Shown one piece after another: positions 26,208 through 33,543 of a stretch of DNA of 64,000 nucleotides. Made by a program: the position numbers and the translations under genes. The stretch spans positions 326,818-390,817 of the forward strand of contig CAVTFR010000005.1 of the NCBI GenBank assembly GCA_963734025.1, written 5' to 3'. The notes under the pieces are model-generated. The model saw only the letters and a program-made list of their open reading frames with translations, was not told the DNA's origin and did no database searches. Source of the stretch: JACVRW01 sp963734025. GTDB taxonomy: Bacteria > Actinomycetota > Thermoleophilia > Solirubrobacterales > Thermoleophilaceae. The stretch's first letter is position 1. Each line of letters begins with the position of its first letter.

Positions 26208-27187
26208 GCGCCGCCGGCCTATCGGGGCCGCGGCCGATCGACGAGCCCGATACCGAGGCGCTCGACGCCTACTCGCACGCGGTGATCGCTGTGGCGGAGC
26301 GGCTCGCGCCCTCCGTCGCCAGCCTGCGCGTGATGCGGCGCACCCGCGCCGGCAACGTGCCGACCGGAGCAGGCAGCGCGGTGGCGCTCACGCCCGACGG
26401 CTTCCTGCTCACCTCCGCACACGTGGTCGGCCGGGCAACCGGCGGACGGGCGACCTTCGCCGACGGCCGCGAGGAGCGCTTCGAGGTGATCGGCCGCGAC
26501 CCGCTGTCCGACCTCGCGCTGCTGCGCGCCGAGGGCGGTGACCTCGCCGCTGCGGAGCTTGGCGACGCCGAGCGCCTCAAGGTCGGCCAGCTCGTGGTCG
26601 CGATCGGCAACCCGAACGGCCTCGGCGGGTCCGTGACGGCCGGCGTCGTGTCGGGGCTCGGGCGCTCGCTGCCGGCTCGCTCGCGCCGCGCTCAGCGCAT
26701 CATCGACAACGTGATCCAGACCGACGCCGCGCTCAACCCGGGCAACTCGGGCGGGGCGCTCGCCGACAGCCGCGGGCGAGTCGTCGGCATCAACACGGCG
26801 GTCGCGGGCGTGGGCCTCGGCCTCGCGGTTCCCATCAACGAGGCCACCGGGCGCGTGATCGCCCAGCTGATGGCGGACGGGCGCGTGCGGCGCGCCTATC
26901 TCGGCATCGCCGGCGGGCCGCGCCCCGTGCCGCCCGCGGCGCGTCAGGCAGTCGGCGACGGCGCCTGCATCGAGGTCGTCGAGGTGGTGCAGGGCAGCCC
27001 CGCCGCGCATGCCGGCCTGCGCGCCGAGGACCTGATCGTGGCCGTGGACGGCGTGCGCACCCAGCGCGTCGAGGACCTGCAGCGGCTGATGGTCGCCGAC
27101 CTGATCGGGGTGCCGGTGACGGTGCGACTGCTGCGCGCCGGGCGCGAGCAGAATGTGGAGCTGACCCCAGCGGAGCTCGACCTGTGA
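26204..27187 (+). CDS. HtrA/DegP-like serine protease with PDZ domain
   Basis: A 327-residue trypsin-like protease with an intact triad: His73 in LTSAHVVG, Asp103 in DPLSDLALLR and Ser182 in NPGNSGGALAD. A single PDZ domain spans about 225-320. It lacks an evident signal peptide or membrane helix, unlike most HtrA proteins, so its location is uncertain. It is the second gene of a three-gene operon with the His-less paralogue and a truncated haemoglobin, joined by GTGA overlaps at both ends. This suggests the three act in one stress response. Confidence 0.87.
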   Translation: MSAAGLSGPRPIDEPDTEALDAYSHAVIAVAERLAPSVASLRVMRRTRAGNVPTGAGSAVALTPDGFLLTSAHVVGRATGGRATFADGREERFEVIGRDPLSDLALLRAEGGDLAAAELGDAERLKVGQLVVAIGNPNGLGGSVTAGVVSGLGRSLPARSRRAQRIIDNVIQTDAALNPGNSGGALADSRGRVVGINTAVAGVGLGLAVPINEATGRVIAQLMADGRVRRAYLGIAGGPRPVPPAARQAVGDGACIEVVEVVQGSPAAHAGLRAEDLIVAVDGVRTQRVEDLQRLMVADLIGVPVTVRLLRAGREQNVELTPAELDL

Positions 27188-27651
27188 ACGACAACCCCCC
27201 CAGCCTCTACGAGTGGGCCGGCGGCGGCGAGGCGCTCGAGCGGCTCACCGAGACCTTCTACGGCAAGGTGCGCGAGGACCCGCTGCTCGAGCCCGTCTTC
27301 CGCCGGATGGACCGCGACCACCCCCGGTACGTCGCGATGTGGCTCGGCGAGGTCTTCGGCGGGCCCCCGCGGTACACCGAGGAGCGCGGCGGCTACCCCC
27401 ACATGATGCAGAAGCATCTGAACCGCGCGCTCACGGAGGAGATGCGCCGGCGCTGGGTCAGCCTGATCTGCGATGCGGCGGACGAGGCGGGCCTGCCCGC
27501 GGACGCGGAGTTCCGCTCGGCCTTCGTCGCCTACATCGAGTGGGGCACGCGCATCGCCGTCGCGAACTCGCAGCCGGGCGCCGCGCCACCCCCGCGGGCG
27601 CCGGTGCCGCACTGGGGCTGGGGCGAGGCCCCGCCCTACAACCCCGGCTAG
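27184..27651 (+). CDS. glbO: Group II truncated haemoglobin
   Basis: A 155-residue 2-on-2 globin. It has SLYEWAGGGEALERLTETFY at the N-terminus, the GGPPRYTE loop, and the proximal histidine in MMQKHLNRALTEEMRRRWV, with a group II-like Trp in RRRWV. The Pro-rich C-terminal tail (residues 128-155, with WGWGEAPPY) is an extension seen in some actinobacterial members. Such proteins bind oxygen, nitric oxide or peroxide. It is coupled to the HtrA genes by a GTGA overlap and converges with the lipoprotein gene. Confidence 0.88.
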   Translation: MNDNPPSLYEWAGGGEALERLTETFYGKVREDPLLEPVFRRMDRDHPRYVAMWLGEVFGGPPRYTEERGGYPHMMQKHLNRALTEEMRRRWVSLICDAADEAGLPADAEFRSAFVAYIEWGTRIAVANSQPGAAPPPRAPVPHWGWGEAPPYNPG

Positions 27652-28457
27652 AGCCCGGGGATGTGCCGGACGGCGAAGCCGGAGGTCGAGGCGGACTCCG
27701 CCTGCCAGCGGGTGCCCGCCCGGCCCTGGCCGCTCGTGTCGAAGCGCAGCCCGGCGACGACCATCCACACGTGCCCGTAGTTCGTGTAGATGGTGATCCA
27801 CCTGCCCGGCCCCGGCGCCCCGTAGTTGAGGAAACCGCCCGACGTGAGCGGGCTGTCGAGCAGGCCCGCGCCCGCCAGCGCGAACGACACCGAGCCCGAG
27901 CAGTCGTAGCCGTTGTCGCGCCAGGCGCCGTGGCCGCCGCCCCACTTGTACGGGAACTTGGCGATCTCGTTGGCCGCGAGGATCACGCGCTTGACGATGT
28001 CCGGCGCGTTCTCCGGCGCGACCGCGGTGCCGTCGGGGAGCACCCGCGCGCGCTTGCCGGTCGGCAGGAAGGCGGTCGTGTTGAGGTGCTTCTTGAAGTT
28101 CGCGAGCGCGGCCCGGGCTTCGCGCAGCTCGGCGCGCACCTCGGCGTCGGTGGGAGCGCCCGGGCTCGGCGCGTCGGCCCGCGGGTCCCCGTTCGGCGCG
28201 CCCTGCGAGCCGGCGCCCTCCAGCTCCACGACCTGAGGCCGGGCGCGGCCCGCGGCCGGCGTCTGCTCCGGCAGCCGCTCGCGCGCCTCGCGCGCGCTCT
28301 CCGGGGTGAGCACGACCTCGTCGGCCGCCGGGTCGCCCGCGGCCGCGGCGCCCTCCGCGCCCGGCTGCGACGTGGCGCTGCCGCAGCCGGCGAGGGCCGC
28401 GGCGATGGCGATCAGGGCTACGAGGTAGCGCGCTCTGTCTGGTGCTTTGACTTCCAC
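27648..28457 (-). CDS. NlpC/P60-like cell-wall hydrolase lipoprotein
   Basis: A 269-residue lipoprotein: its signal ends at ALAGC (Cys25), a 90-residue low-complexity Ala/Glu/Pro linker follows, then a catalytic domain from about 150. That domain has FPYKWGGGHGAW, the nucleophile in NGYDCSGSVSFAL and the His in NYGHVWMVV, fitting the Cys-His arrangement of NlpC/P60 peptidoglycan endopeptidases. It should act outside the membrane on the wall. Its start overlaps the preceding DUF1244 gene by 40 bases. The third catalytic residue is not obvious. Confidence 0.78.
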   Translation of the reverse strand: MEVKAPDRARYLVALIAIAAALAGCGSATSQPGAEGAAAAGDPAADEVVLTPESAREARERLPEQTPAAGRARPQVVELEGAGSQGAPNGDPRADAPSPGAPTDAEVRAELREARAALANFKKHLNTTAFLPTGKRARVLPDGTAVAPENAPDIVKRVILAANEIAKFPYKWGGGHGAWRDNGYDCSGSVSFALAGAGLLDSPLTSGGFLNYGAPGPGRWITIYTNYGHVWMVVAGLRFDTSGQGRAGTRWQAESASTSGFAVRHIPGL

Positions 28458-28678
28458 TCCGAGTAGGGCATTCCGTAGACGATCTCGCGGGCCTGGGCGT
28501 CGTCGAGATCAATGCCGCGCTCCTCGGCCGCCTCCCTGTACCAGCGCGACAGGCAGTTGCGACAGAAGCCCGCGAGCTCCATCAGGTCGATGTTCTGAAC
28601 ATCGGCGCGCTCGCGCAGGTGCTTTACCAATTGCCGGAAAGCTGCCGCCTCGAGCTCGGTTCGTGCTTGCTCGTTCAT
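28418..28678 (-). CDS. DUF1244-family small protein
   Basis: An 86-residue protein closely resembling DUF1244 (PF06844): FRQLVKHLRERADVQNIDLM followed by ELAGFCRNCLSRWYREAAEE and MPYSEWKSKHQ. The two cysteines in CRNC could bind a metal. The family is known mainly from proteobacteria and has no firmly established function. The ATG at 28678 is family-typical; the frame runs further upstream without homology. The gene leads a small operon with the wall-hydrolase lipoprotein. Confidence 0.8.
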   Translation of the reverse strand: MNEQARTELEAAAFRQLVKHLRERADVQNIDLMELAGFCRNCLSRWYREAAEERGIDLDDAQAREIVYGMPYSEWKSKHQTERATS

Positions 28679-28700
28679 TGTTTTTGGAACCATAGGGACG

Positions 28701-29003
28701 ATGACTGAGTCAGAAGGCCACTCGCCCGAGCTCCCGTCCGATCCGAGCGGAATCGACGAGCCGCACGACATCCTCGCGGCGGAGGAATTCGGAATCGGGA
28801 CGCGCGACGAGCGCTATCCGGCCGACCCGAGCGGGATCCAGGAGCCTCACGACGTGCTGGCGGCGGAGGAGTTCCCGATGCCCGCCGGCGCCGACGGAGA
28901 CGGCGAGGACGCCGAGGGCGGCGGCTTCGACCCGCGCCTCTTGGCGCCGCTCGCCCTGCTCGTCGCCACGCTTGCGCTGATCGTGCTGCGGCGCAAGCGC
29001 TGA
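28701..29003 (+). CDS. Tail-anchored protein with duplicated DPSGI-EPHD motif
   Basis: A 100-residue acidic protein with two tandem copies (about residues 14-31 and 42-59) of a motif DPSGI-EPHD-LAAEEF, differing at only two or three positions. An acidic Gly-rich spacer follows, then one C-terminal helix (LLAPLALLVATLALIVL) and RRKR, as in tail-anchored or signal-less C-tail proteins. I do not recognise it. TGATG overlap couples it to the ferredoxin gene, so it might hold or regulate a redox partner at the membrane. Confidence 0.65.
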   Translation: MTESEGHSPELPSDPSGIDEPHDILAAEEFGIGTRDERYPADPSGIQEPHDVLAAEEFPMPAGADGDGEDAEGGGFDPRLLAPLALLVATLALIVLRRKR

Positions 29004-29236
29004 TGCCGGAGCTCTCACCGCAGAACCGCATCGTCGTCGAGGTCGACCGCGCGCTCTGCATCGGCTCGGGCGACTGCGTCGACACGGCGCCCGACGTGTT
29101 CCAGCTCGACGACGAGGACAAGGCGGTCGTCGTCGATCCCGACGGGGCCGCCGTCGACGACGTGATCGCCGCCGCCTCCAACTGCCCGGTCAGCGCGATC
29201 TTCGTCGCCGGCGAGGACGGCGACCTCTACCCCTAG
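29003..29236 (+). CDS. Small 3Fe-4S ferredoxin
   Basis: A 77-residue ferredoxin of the P450-associated type. The cluster ligands are Cys in ALCIGSGDCVDTAPDVF (C-x5-C) and in SNCPVSAIFV, with only three cysteines, which favours a 3Fe-4S cluster. No cytochrome P450 is in the window. The electron acceptor is unknown; the flavin monooxygenase at 31702-33057 uses NADPH directly in known homologues. It is coupled to the upstream tail-anchored protein. Confidence 0.85.
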   Translation: MPELSPQNRIVVEVDRALCIGSGDCVDTAPDVFQLDDEDKAVVVDPDGAAVDDVIAAASNCPVSAIFVAGEDGDLYP

Positions 29237-29335
29237 CGCGACAGACGGAAGCTCAGGCTGGTCCGCGCGCCGGCCTCCTCGACCGAGAGCTTCTCCAGCC
29301 ATGCCAGATGCGACGGCACGCCCGGCGAGAACTCA
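29233..29335 (-). pseudogene. 3'-terminal coding remnant
   Basis: Between the ferredoxin and aldehyde-dehydrogenase genes the minus strand reads VDEFSPGVPSHLAWLEKL ... SLSFRLSR then TAG, with G/C third positions throughout. It has no start of its own and merges into the dehydrogenase 3' end. I take it as the tail of a deleted or frameshifted gene; the family is unknown. An ATGA overlap with the dehydrogenase stop exists in another frame, so one indel could also have broken a coupled small gene. Confidence 0.35.
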
Positions 29336-30874
29336 TCGACCGCGCCCGTACACCAACCTCAGCAGCCTGTTGACGATCCCGGTGCGGCGCGAGCCGTACG
29401 GCATCATGTGCAGGTCCCGCTTGAGCGGCGCGAAGCTCGTGACGAGCAGCGTCTGCGTCTTCGTGAACTTGCGGATGCCCTCGGCGCCGTGGCGGGTGCC
29501 GAGCCCGGACTCCTTCCAGCCGCCCATCGGAAGCTCGAAGGCCAGGTAGTTGACCTGGGCGTCGTTGACGGTCACGACGCCGGCCTCCACCCGCCGCGCG
29601 AGCCGCTCGCCCTTGGCAGCGTCGGAGGTCCAGACGGAGGCCTGCAGGCCGTAGCTCGAGTCGTTTGCGAGCCGCACCGCCTCGTCGGCGTCCGTGACCT
29701 TCATGATCGGGACGGTCGGGCCGAAGGTCTCCTCGCGCATGCACTCCATCGAGTGGTCCACGTCGGCCAGGACGGTGGGCTCGAAGTAGTGCCCGTGCTC
29801 ATCGCGCCGGTTGCCGCCGGTGAGCACACGCGCCCCGCGCTCGCGCGCGTCGTTCACGTGGCGCTCGACGATGTCCGACTGCGGCGGATGGATCACCGCG
29901 CCCAGGTCGGTCGAGCCGGGGCCGCCGGGCTCGCCTTGGCGGAGTGCGTTCACCTTGTCGGTCACGAGCCGCACGAACTCGTCGTAGATGGGCTCCTCGA
30001 CGTAGACGCGCTCTGTGGCGACGCAGGTCTGCCCCGCGTTCTGCATCGAGTAGTGGACGGCTGCGTTCGAGGCGCGCTCGAGGTCGGCATCGGCGCAGAT
30101 GATCATCGGGTCCTTGCCGCCCAGCTCGAGCGCGAACGGCGTGATCGTCCGGGCGGCGCGCTCCATCACCTTCCGGCCGGTGGCCGCGGAGCCGGTGAAC
30201 ATGACGAAGTCGACCTCGTCGACGAGGGCGGCGCCCGTCTCGCCGTAGCCCGGGACCACCTGGTAGACGTCGCGCGGGACCCCGCACTCGCGCAGCATCT
30301 CGCCCATCAGCATCGACGTGAGCGGCGTCACCTCCGACGGCTTCAGGAGCACGGCGTTGCCGGCGGCGAGTGCGGGGACGCAGTCGCCGAAGGAGTTGGT
30401 GAGCGGGTAGTTCCAGGGCCCGATCACGCCCACCACGCCGACGGGGGCATAGCGCACGATCAGCTTGCGGCCCTTGACGAAGGGCGACGCCGTCTTGACC
30501 TTCTCCTCGGCGAGGTACTTCGGTGCGTTCTTCGCCCAGAACGCGAACGCGGCCTCCGCGTAGCCGATCTCGGCGATGAGCGCGTCCTCGTAGGTCTTGC
30601 CGGTCTCGGAGACGATCGTCTCGATCACGCGCTCCGAGTTGCTCACGATCCAGCGCCGGCAGCGATCGAAGATCGCCGCGCGGCCCTCGAAGCCGAGCGC
30701 GTCCCAGCCGGGCTGGGCGCGTCGGGCGCGCGCGGCCGCCTCGGCCACACCCTCGGGCGTCGTCACGGGGACGTGGGCGATGACGTCGCCAGTGGCCGGG
30801 TTCTCGACCTCGATCACCGACCTGAGGTCGGCACTCACGCTGTCGGTCTGCGGGGCGATGGTCGTGTCGGCCAC
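29333..30874 (-). CDS. NAD(P)-dependent aldehyde dehydrogenase (succinate-semialdehyde type)
   Basis: A 513-residue aldehyde dehydrogenase. It has IGPWNYPLTNSF, the cofactor segment LLKPSEVTPLTSM, GSAATGRKVMERAA, the general base in FALELGGKDPM and the nucleophilic Cys in MQNAGQTCVATERVYV. The C-terminal 25 residues are basic and hydrophobic (RRTGIVNRLLRLVYGRGR) and may associate with the membrane, as in some long-chain aldehyde dehydrogenases. It probably converts aldehydes to acids; the exact substrate is uncertain. It precedes the SDR/monooxygenase operon on the same strand with a 30-base gap. Confidence 0.85.
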   Translation of the reverse strand: MADTTIAPQTDSVSADLRSVIEVENPATGDVIAHVPVTTPEGVAEAAARARRAQPGWDALGFEGRAAIFDRCRRWIVSNSERVIETIVSETGKTYEDALIAEIGYAEAAFAFWAKNAPKYLAEEKVKTASPFVKGRKLIVRYAPVGVVGVIGPWNYPLTNSFGDCVPALAAGNAVLLKPSEVTPLTSMLMGEMLRECGVPRDVYQVVPGYGETGAALVDEVDFVMFTGSAATGRKVMERAARTITPFALELGGKDPMIICADADLERASNAAVHYSMQNAGQTCVATERVYVEEPIYDEFVRLVTDKVNALRQGEPGGPGSTDLGAVIHPPQSDIVERHVNDARERGARVLTGGNRRDEHGHYFEPTVLADVDHSMECMREETFGPTVPIMKVTDADEAVRLANDSSYGLQASVWTSDAAKGERLARRVEAGVVTVNDAQVNYLAFELPMGGWKESGLGTRHGAEGIRKFTKTQTLLVTSFAPLKRDLHMMPYGSRRTGIVNRLLRLVYGRGR

Positions 30875-30904
30875 CTCGTCTCCTTTGGGTCGTCCTGTGA
30901 AAAC

Positions 30905-31702
30905 CTAGCTCGCGCGGGCCCGCCGGCGGCGGCCGTAGGCGTGCAGGGGCGCCACCCCTTGCATCGAGTGGCGGCCCAGCATCGCCGCGCCGCGCGCCAC
31001 CCAGCCGCGCCAGCGCGGGATCACCGCCACCAGCTCCTGCGAGTCGAGCAGCCCGACGGCACGCTCGGCCACTTCCTCGGCGCGCAACAGGCGCGGCGCC
31101 GACCAGATGATCGCGCTGTCTTCGTCGGCGGCCCGCTCGCGGACCATGTCGGTATCGGCGCCATCCGGGCAGACGGCGTGCACCGTGACGGGGATGCCCG
31201 CCAGCCGCAGATCGCCCTGCAGCGACGTCGTGAAGCCGAGCACTCCGTGCTTCGTGGCGGCATAGACCGCGAGCCCGGGCACATGCGAGAGCGCCGACAA
31301 GGAGGCGATGTTGATGATGTGGCGGTTTTCGCCCGGGCCGCTCCGCATCGCCTCGACCGCCGCGCGCGACCCGTGGATCACGCCGAGGAGGTTGACCTCG
31401 ACCAGGAGCCGCACCTCCTCGTCCGAGTGCTCCCAGGCCTTGACCGTGCGCAGCACGCCGGCGTTGTTGACCCACACCTCGAGCGGGCCGCGCTCGGCCG
31501 CGGCCCGTGCCGCTGCGCGGTGCGCCTCCGGGTCGCGCACGTCCAGCACGCGCGAGAAGCCGCCCACCCGCTCGGCGGTACTCGCGGCGGACTGCTCGTC
31601 GATGTCCGTGCAGAGCACCTCGTAGCCGCGGCCGGCGAGCCGGCGCGCGATCTCGAGGCCGAAGCCGCGACCCGCGCCGGTGACGACCGCGATGCCGGCC
31701 AT
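30905..31702 (-). CDS. Short-chain dehydrogenase coupled to flavin monooxygenase
   Basis: A 265-residue SDR starting MAGIAVVTGAGRGFGLEIARR. NNAGVL is at about residue 80, with Ser in INIASLSALSHVP and Tyr/Lys in YAATKHGV. The Asp at the end of strand 2 (CTDID) predicts NAD. TGATG overlap with the upstream monooxygenase indicates one transcript. Similar SDR-FMO pairs oxidise alcohols to ketones for Baeyer-Villiger-type oxygenation, a reasonable but unproven role here. Confidence 0.85.
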   Translation of the reverse strand: MAGIAVVTGAGRGFGLEIARRLAGRGYEVLCTDIDEQSAASTAERVGGFSRVLDVRDPEAHRAAARAAAERGPLEVWVNNAGVLRTVKAWEHSDEEVRLLVEVNLLGVIHGSRAAVEAMRSGPGENRHIINIASLSALSHVPGLAVYAATKHGVLGFTTSLQGDLRLAGIPVTVHAVCPDGADTDMVRERAADEDSAIIWSAPRLLRAEEVAERAVGLLDSQELVAVIPRWRGWVARGAAMLGRHSMQGVAPLHAYGRRRRARAS

Positions 31703-33057
31703 CAGGAGGCTGCCGGCGCCGGCCGCTCCAGGGCCGCGGGCCGCCCCAGCGGATGGCGCACGCCCTCGCTGCGTCCGCGCTCCTCGCGCAGCAGCCGCAT
31801 GTAGGGATGAAAGTCGACCTGAATCGTGTGCCGCGTCGAGGCCACGTAGCGGCGCCGCATGGCGGCCTCCTCGGCGGCGATCTCGGCGCGCATGGTGGGG
31901 GCGTCCGGGAGCGGCACCGTCCCCTCGAGGACGTCGGCGATCCACTCCGACTGGAGCTCTGCGATCGGCATGATCGCGCCGAGCGGCTGGACCAGCCCGA
32001 TGAAGTAGAGGCCCGGGCGGCCGGGGTGAACCACGCGCCGGAAGAGCGGCACGTGGTTGCCGTCCGCCGTCATCACCTCGGAGTCGAGGAACGGAAACGT
32101 GATCCGGTAGCCGGTGCACCAGACGATCGTGTCGATCTCGGCGCTCGAGCCGTCCACGAAGTGCACCGTCCCGCCCTCGATGCGCGCGATGTTCGCCTTC
32201 GGGGTGATGCGCCCGTGGCCGATCCGCGACAGCAGGTCCGAGGAGATAGTGGGATGTGCCTCGCCGAGCTTGTGGTCGGGCTTCGGCAGCCCGTAGTCCT
32301 CCATGCTGCCCTGGATCTGCTTCAGCTGCCGCATGAAGAACCAGCGTGTGACCTGGAACGGCAGGTGCGACATCCAGGGCGGCGCGAGCTCGTCGGTCGG
32401 CTTGCCCGCGATGTACTTGGGGATCACGTGCGCCCCGCGACGCATGGCGAGATAGGTCATCTCGGTGTGACGCGAGGTCTCGACGGAGATGTCGGTCGCG
32501 GAGTTGCCGATGCCGAGCACGAGCACGCGCTTCCCCTCGAAGCGCCCGTCCGGCTCGCGGTAGTGGTGCGAGTGGAGCTGCTCGCCGGTGAAGGTCTCCT
32601 GGCCCGGGAAGAGCGGCTCTGGCCATTTCGGGTTCCAGTGATGGCCGTTGGCGACGAACACGGCGGCGTAGCCGGCCGACGCGCCGTCGCTGGTCGTGAC
32701 CGTCCAGCGCCCCTCGCCGTCCGGCTCGATCCGCTCGACCTCGGTGTTGAAGCGGATCCGGTCGCGGAAGCCGAAGTGGTCGACGTAGTCGTCGAAGTAG
32801 GCGGCTATCTGCTCGTGGTGCGGATAGTCCGGGTAGTGGTCCGGCATCGGGTAGCTGGCGTACTGCATCATCCGCCGCGAGGTGTTGATGAAGAGCGAGC
32901 GGTACGCGGACGACATCCCGTTGTCGTTGTCGTAGCGCCAGTTGCCGCCGACCCCGGAGCCCTTCTCGAAGCAGTCGAAGTCGATCCCGCGCGCCTGCAG
33001 AACCTGACACGAGGCGATCCCCGACGAGCCCGCGCCGATGACGCACACCTTCCCCAT
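31702..33057 (-). CDS. Flavin-containing monooxygenase
   Basis: A 451-residue FAD/NADPH monooxygenase. The FAD loop is MGKVCVIGAGSSGIASCQVL, the NADPH loop KRVLVLGIGNSATDISVE, and between them FVANGHHWNPKWPEPLFPGQ, close to the FMO/BVMO fingerprint FxGxxxHxxxW/F. WCTGYRITFPFL matches the distal FMO motif. It uses oxygen to oxidise N, S or ketone substrates. I place the start at ATG 33057; a GTG at 33078 is possible. A 16-base palindrome lies just upstream. Confidence 0.85.
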   Translation of the reverse strand: MGKVCVIGAGSSGIASCQVLQARGIDFDCFEKGSGVGGNWRYDNDNGMSSAYRSLFINTSRRMMQYASYPMPDHYPDYPHHEQIAAYFDDYVDHFGFRDRIRFNTEVERIEPDGEGRWTVTTSDGASAGYAAVFVANGHHWNPKWPEPLFPGQETFTGEQLHSHHYREPDGRFEGKRVLVLGIGNSATDISVETSRHTEMTYLAMRRGAHVIPKYIAGKPTDELAPPWMSHLPFQVTRWFFMRQLKQIQGSMEDYGLPKPDHKLGEAHPTISSDLLSRIGHGRITPKANIARIEGGTVHFVDGSSAEIDTIVWCTGYRITFPFLDSEVMTADGNHVPLFRRVVHPGRPGLYFIGLVQPLGAIMPIAELQSEWIADVLEGTVPLPDAPTMRAEIAAEEAAMRRRYVASTRHTIQVDFHPYMRLLREERGRSEGVRHPLGRPAALERPAPAAS

Positions 33058-33080
33058 GGAGGAGCGCGAGACTACCAAGG

Positions 33081-33096
33081 CTGGCTGGCCAGCCAG
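33081..33096. promoter_or_regulatory. Perfect 16-bp palindrome upstream of the monooxygenase operon
   Basis: CTGGCTGGCCAGCCAG, a perfect palindrome, lies 24-39 bases upstream of the monooxygenase ATG. The position near the probable promoter and the perfect dyad suggest an operator for a dimeric repressor (TetR-like sites often look like this). No regulator gene is adjacent. Confidence 0.45.
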
Positions 33097-33189
33097 TCAG
33101 CGTCCCGCTCGACTCCTTCCAACAGCTGGGCCACTTCGATGAGCCGGCACGACACGCGCGACCGGCTCGGCGCGCGAGCCCGCGCTGAC

Positions 33190-33543
33190 CTAGCCGATCG
33201 CCGCCAGCGCCCGCTCGACATCGGCGCAGATGGGTGCGGCACGATCGAACTCGACGATCTCGAGCACGCGCGCCACCGGCTTGCCCTTGGGCGCCACCAC
33301 GCGGAGCTGCTGGCGGCGGCTCGACAGCCGGCGCACGAGGCCGAACAGCATCGCCACGCCGCTCGAGTCGATGAAGTCGAGCTCGCTCATGTCGACGACG
33401 AGGCCGCGCGCCGACGTGGGCACCGCCGCGGCGATCCGCTCGCCGGCGTGCGGCGCGCCGGCGATGTCAAGCTCGCCCGTCACATGCGCGACCACGACGT
33501 CCCCCATCTCCTCGATGTCGAGCCCCACGAGCCCGTTCTTCAC
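33190..33543 (-). CDS. STAS-domain anti-sigma-factor antagonist
   Basis: A 117-residue STAS protein. It has VVAHVTGELDIAGAPHAGER and the phosphoacceptor region in MSELDFIDSSGVAMLFGLV with Ser in DSSGV, as in SpoIIAA/RsbV. It would be dephosphorylated by the SpoIIE phosphatase encoded upstream and then bind an anti-sigma kinase. The ATG overlaps the phosphatase stop by four bases. Confidence 0.87.
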   Translation of the reverse strand: MKNGLVGLDIEEMGDVVVAHVTGELDIAGAPHAGERIAAAVPTSARGLVVDMSELDFIDSSGVAMLFGLVRRLSSRRQQLRVVAPKGKPVARVLEIVEFDRAAPICADVERALAAIG

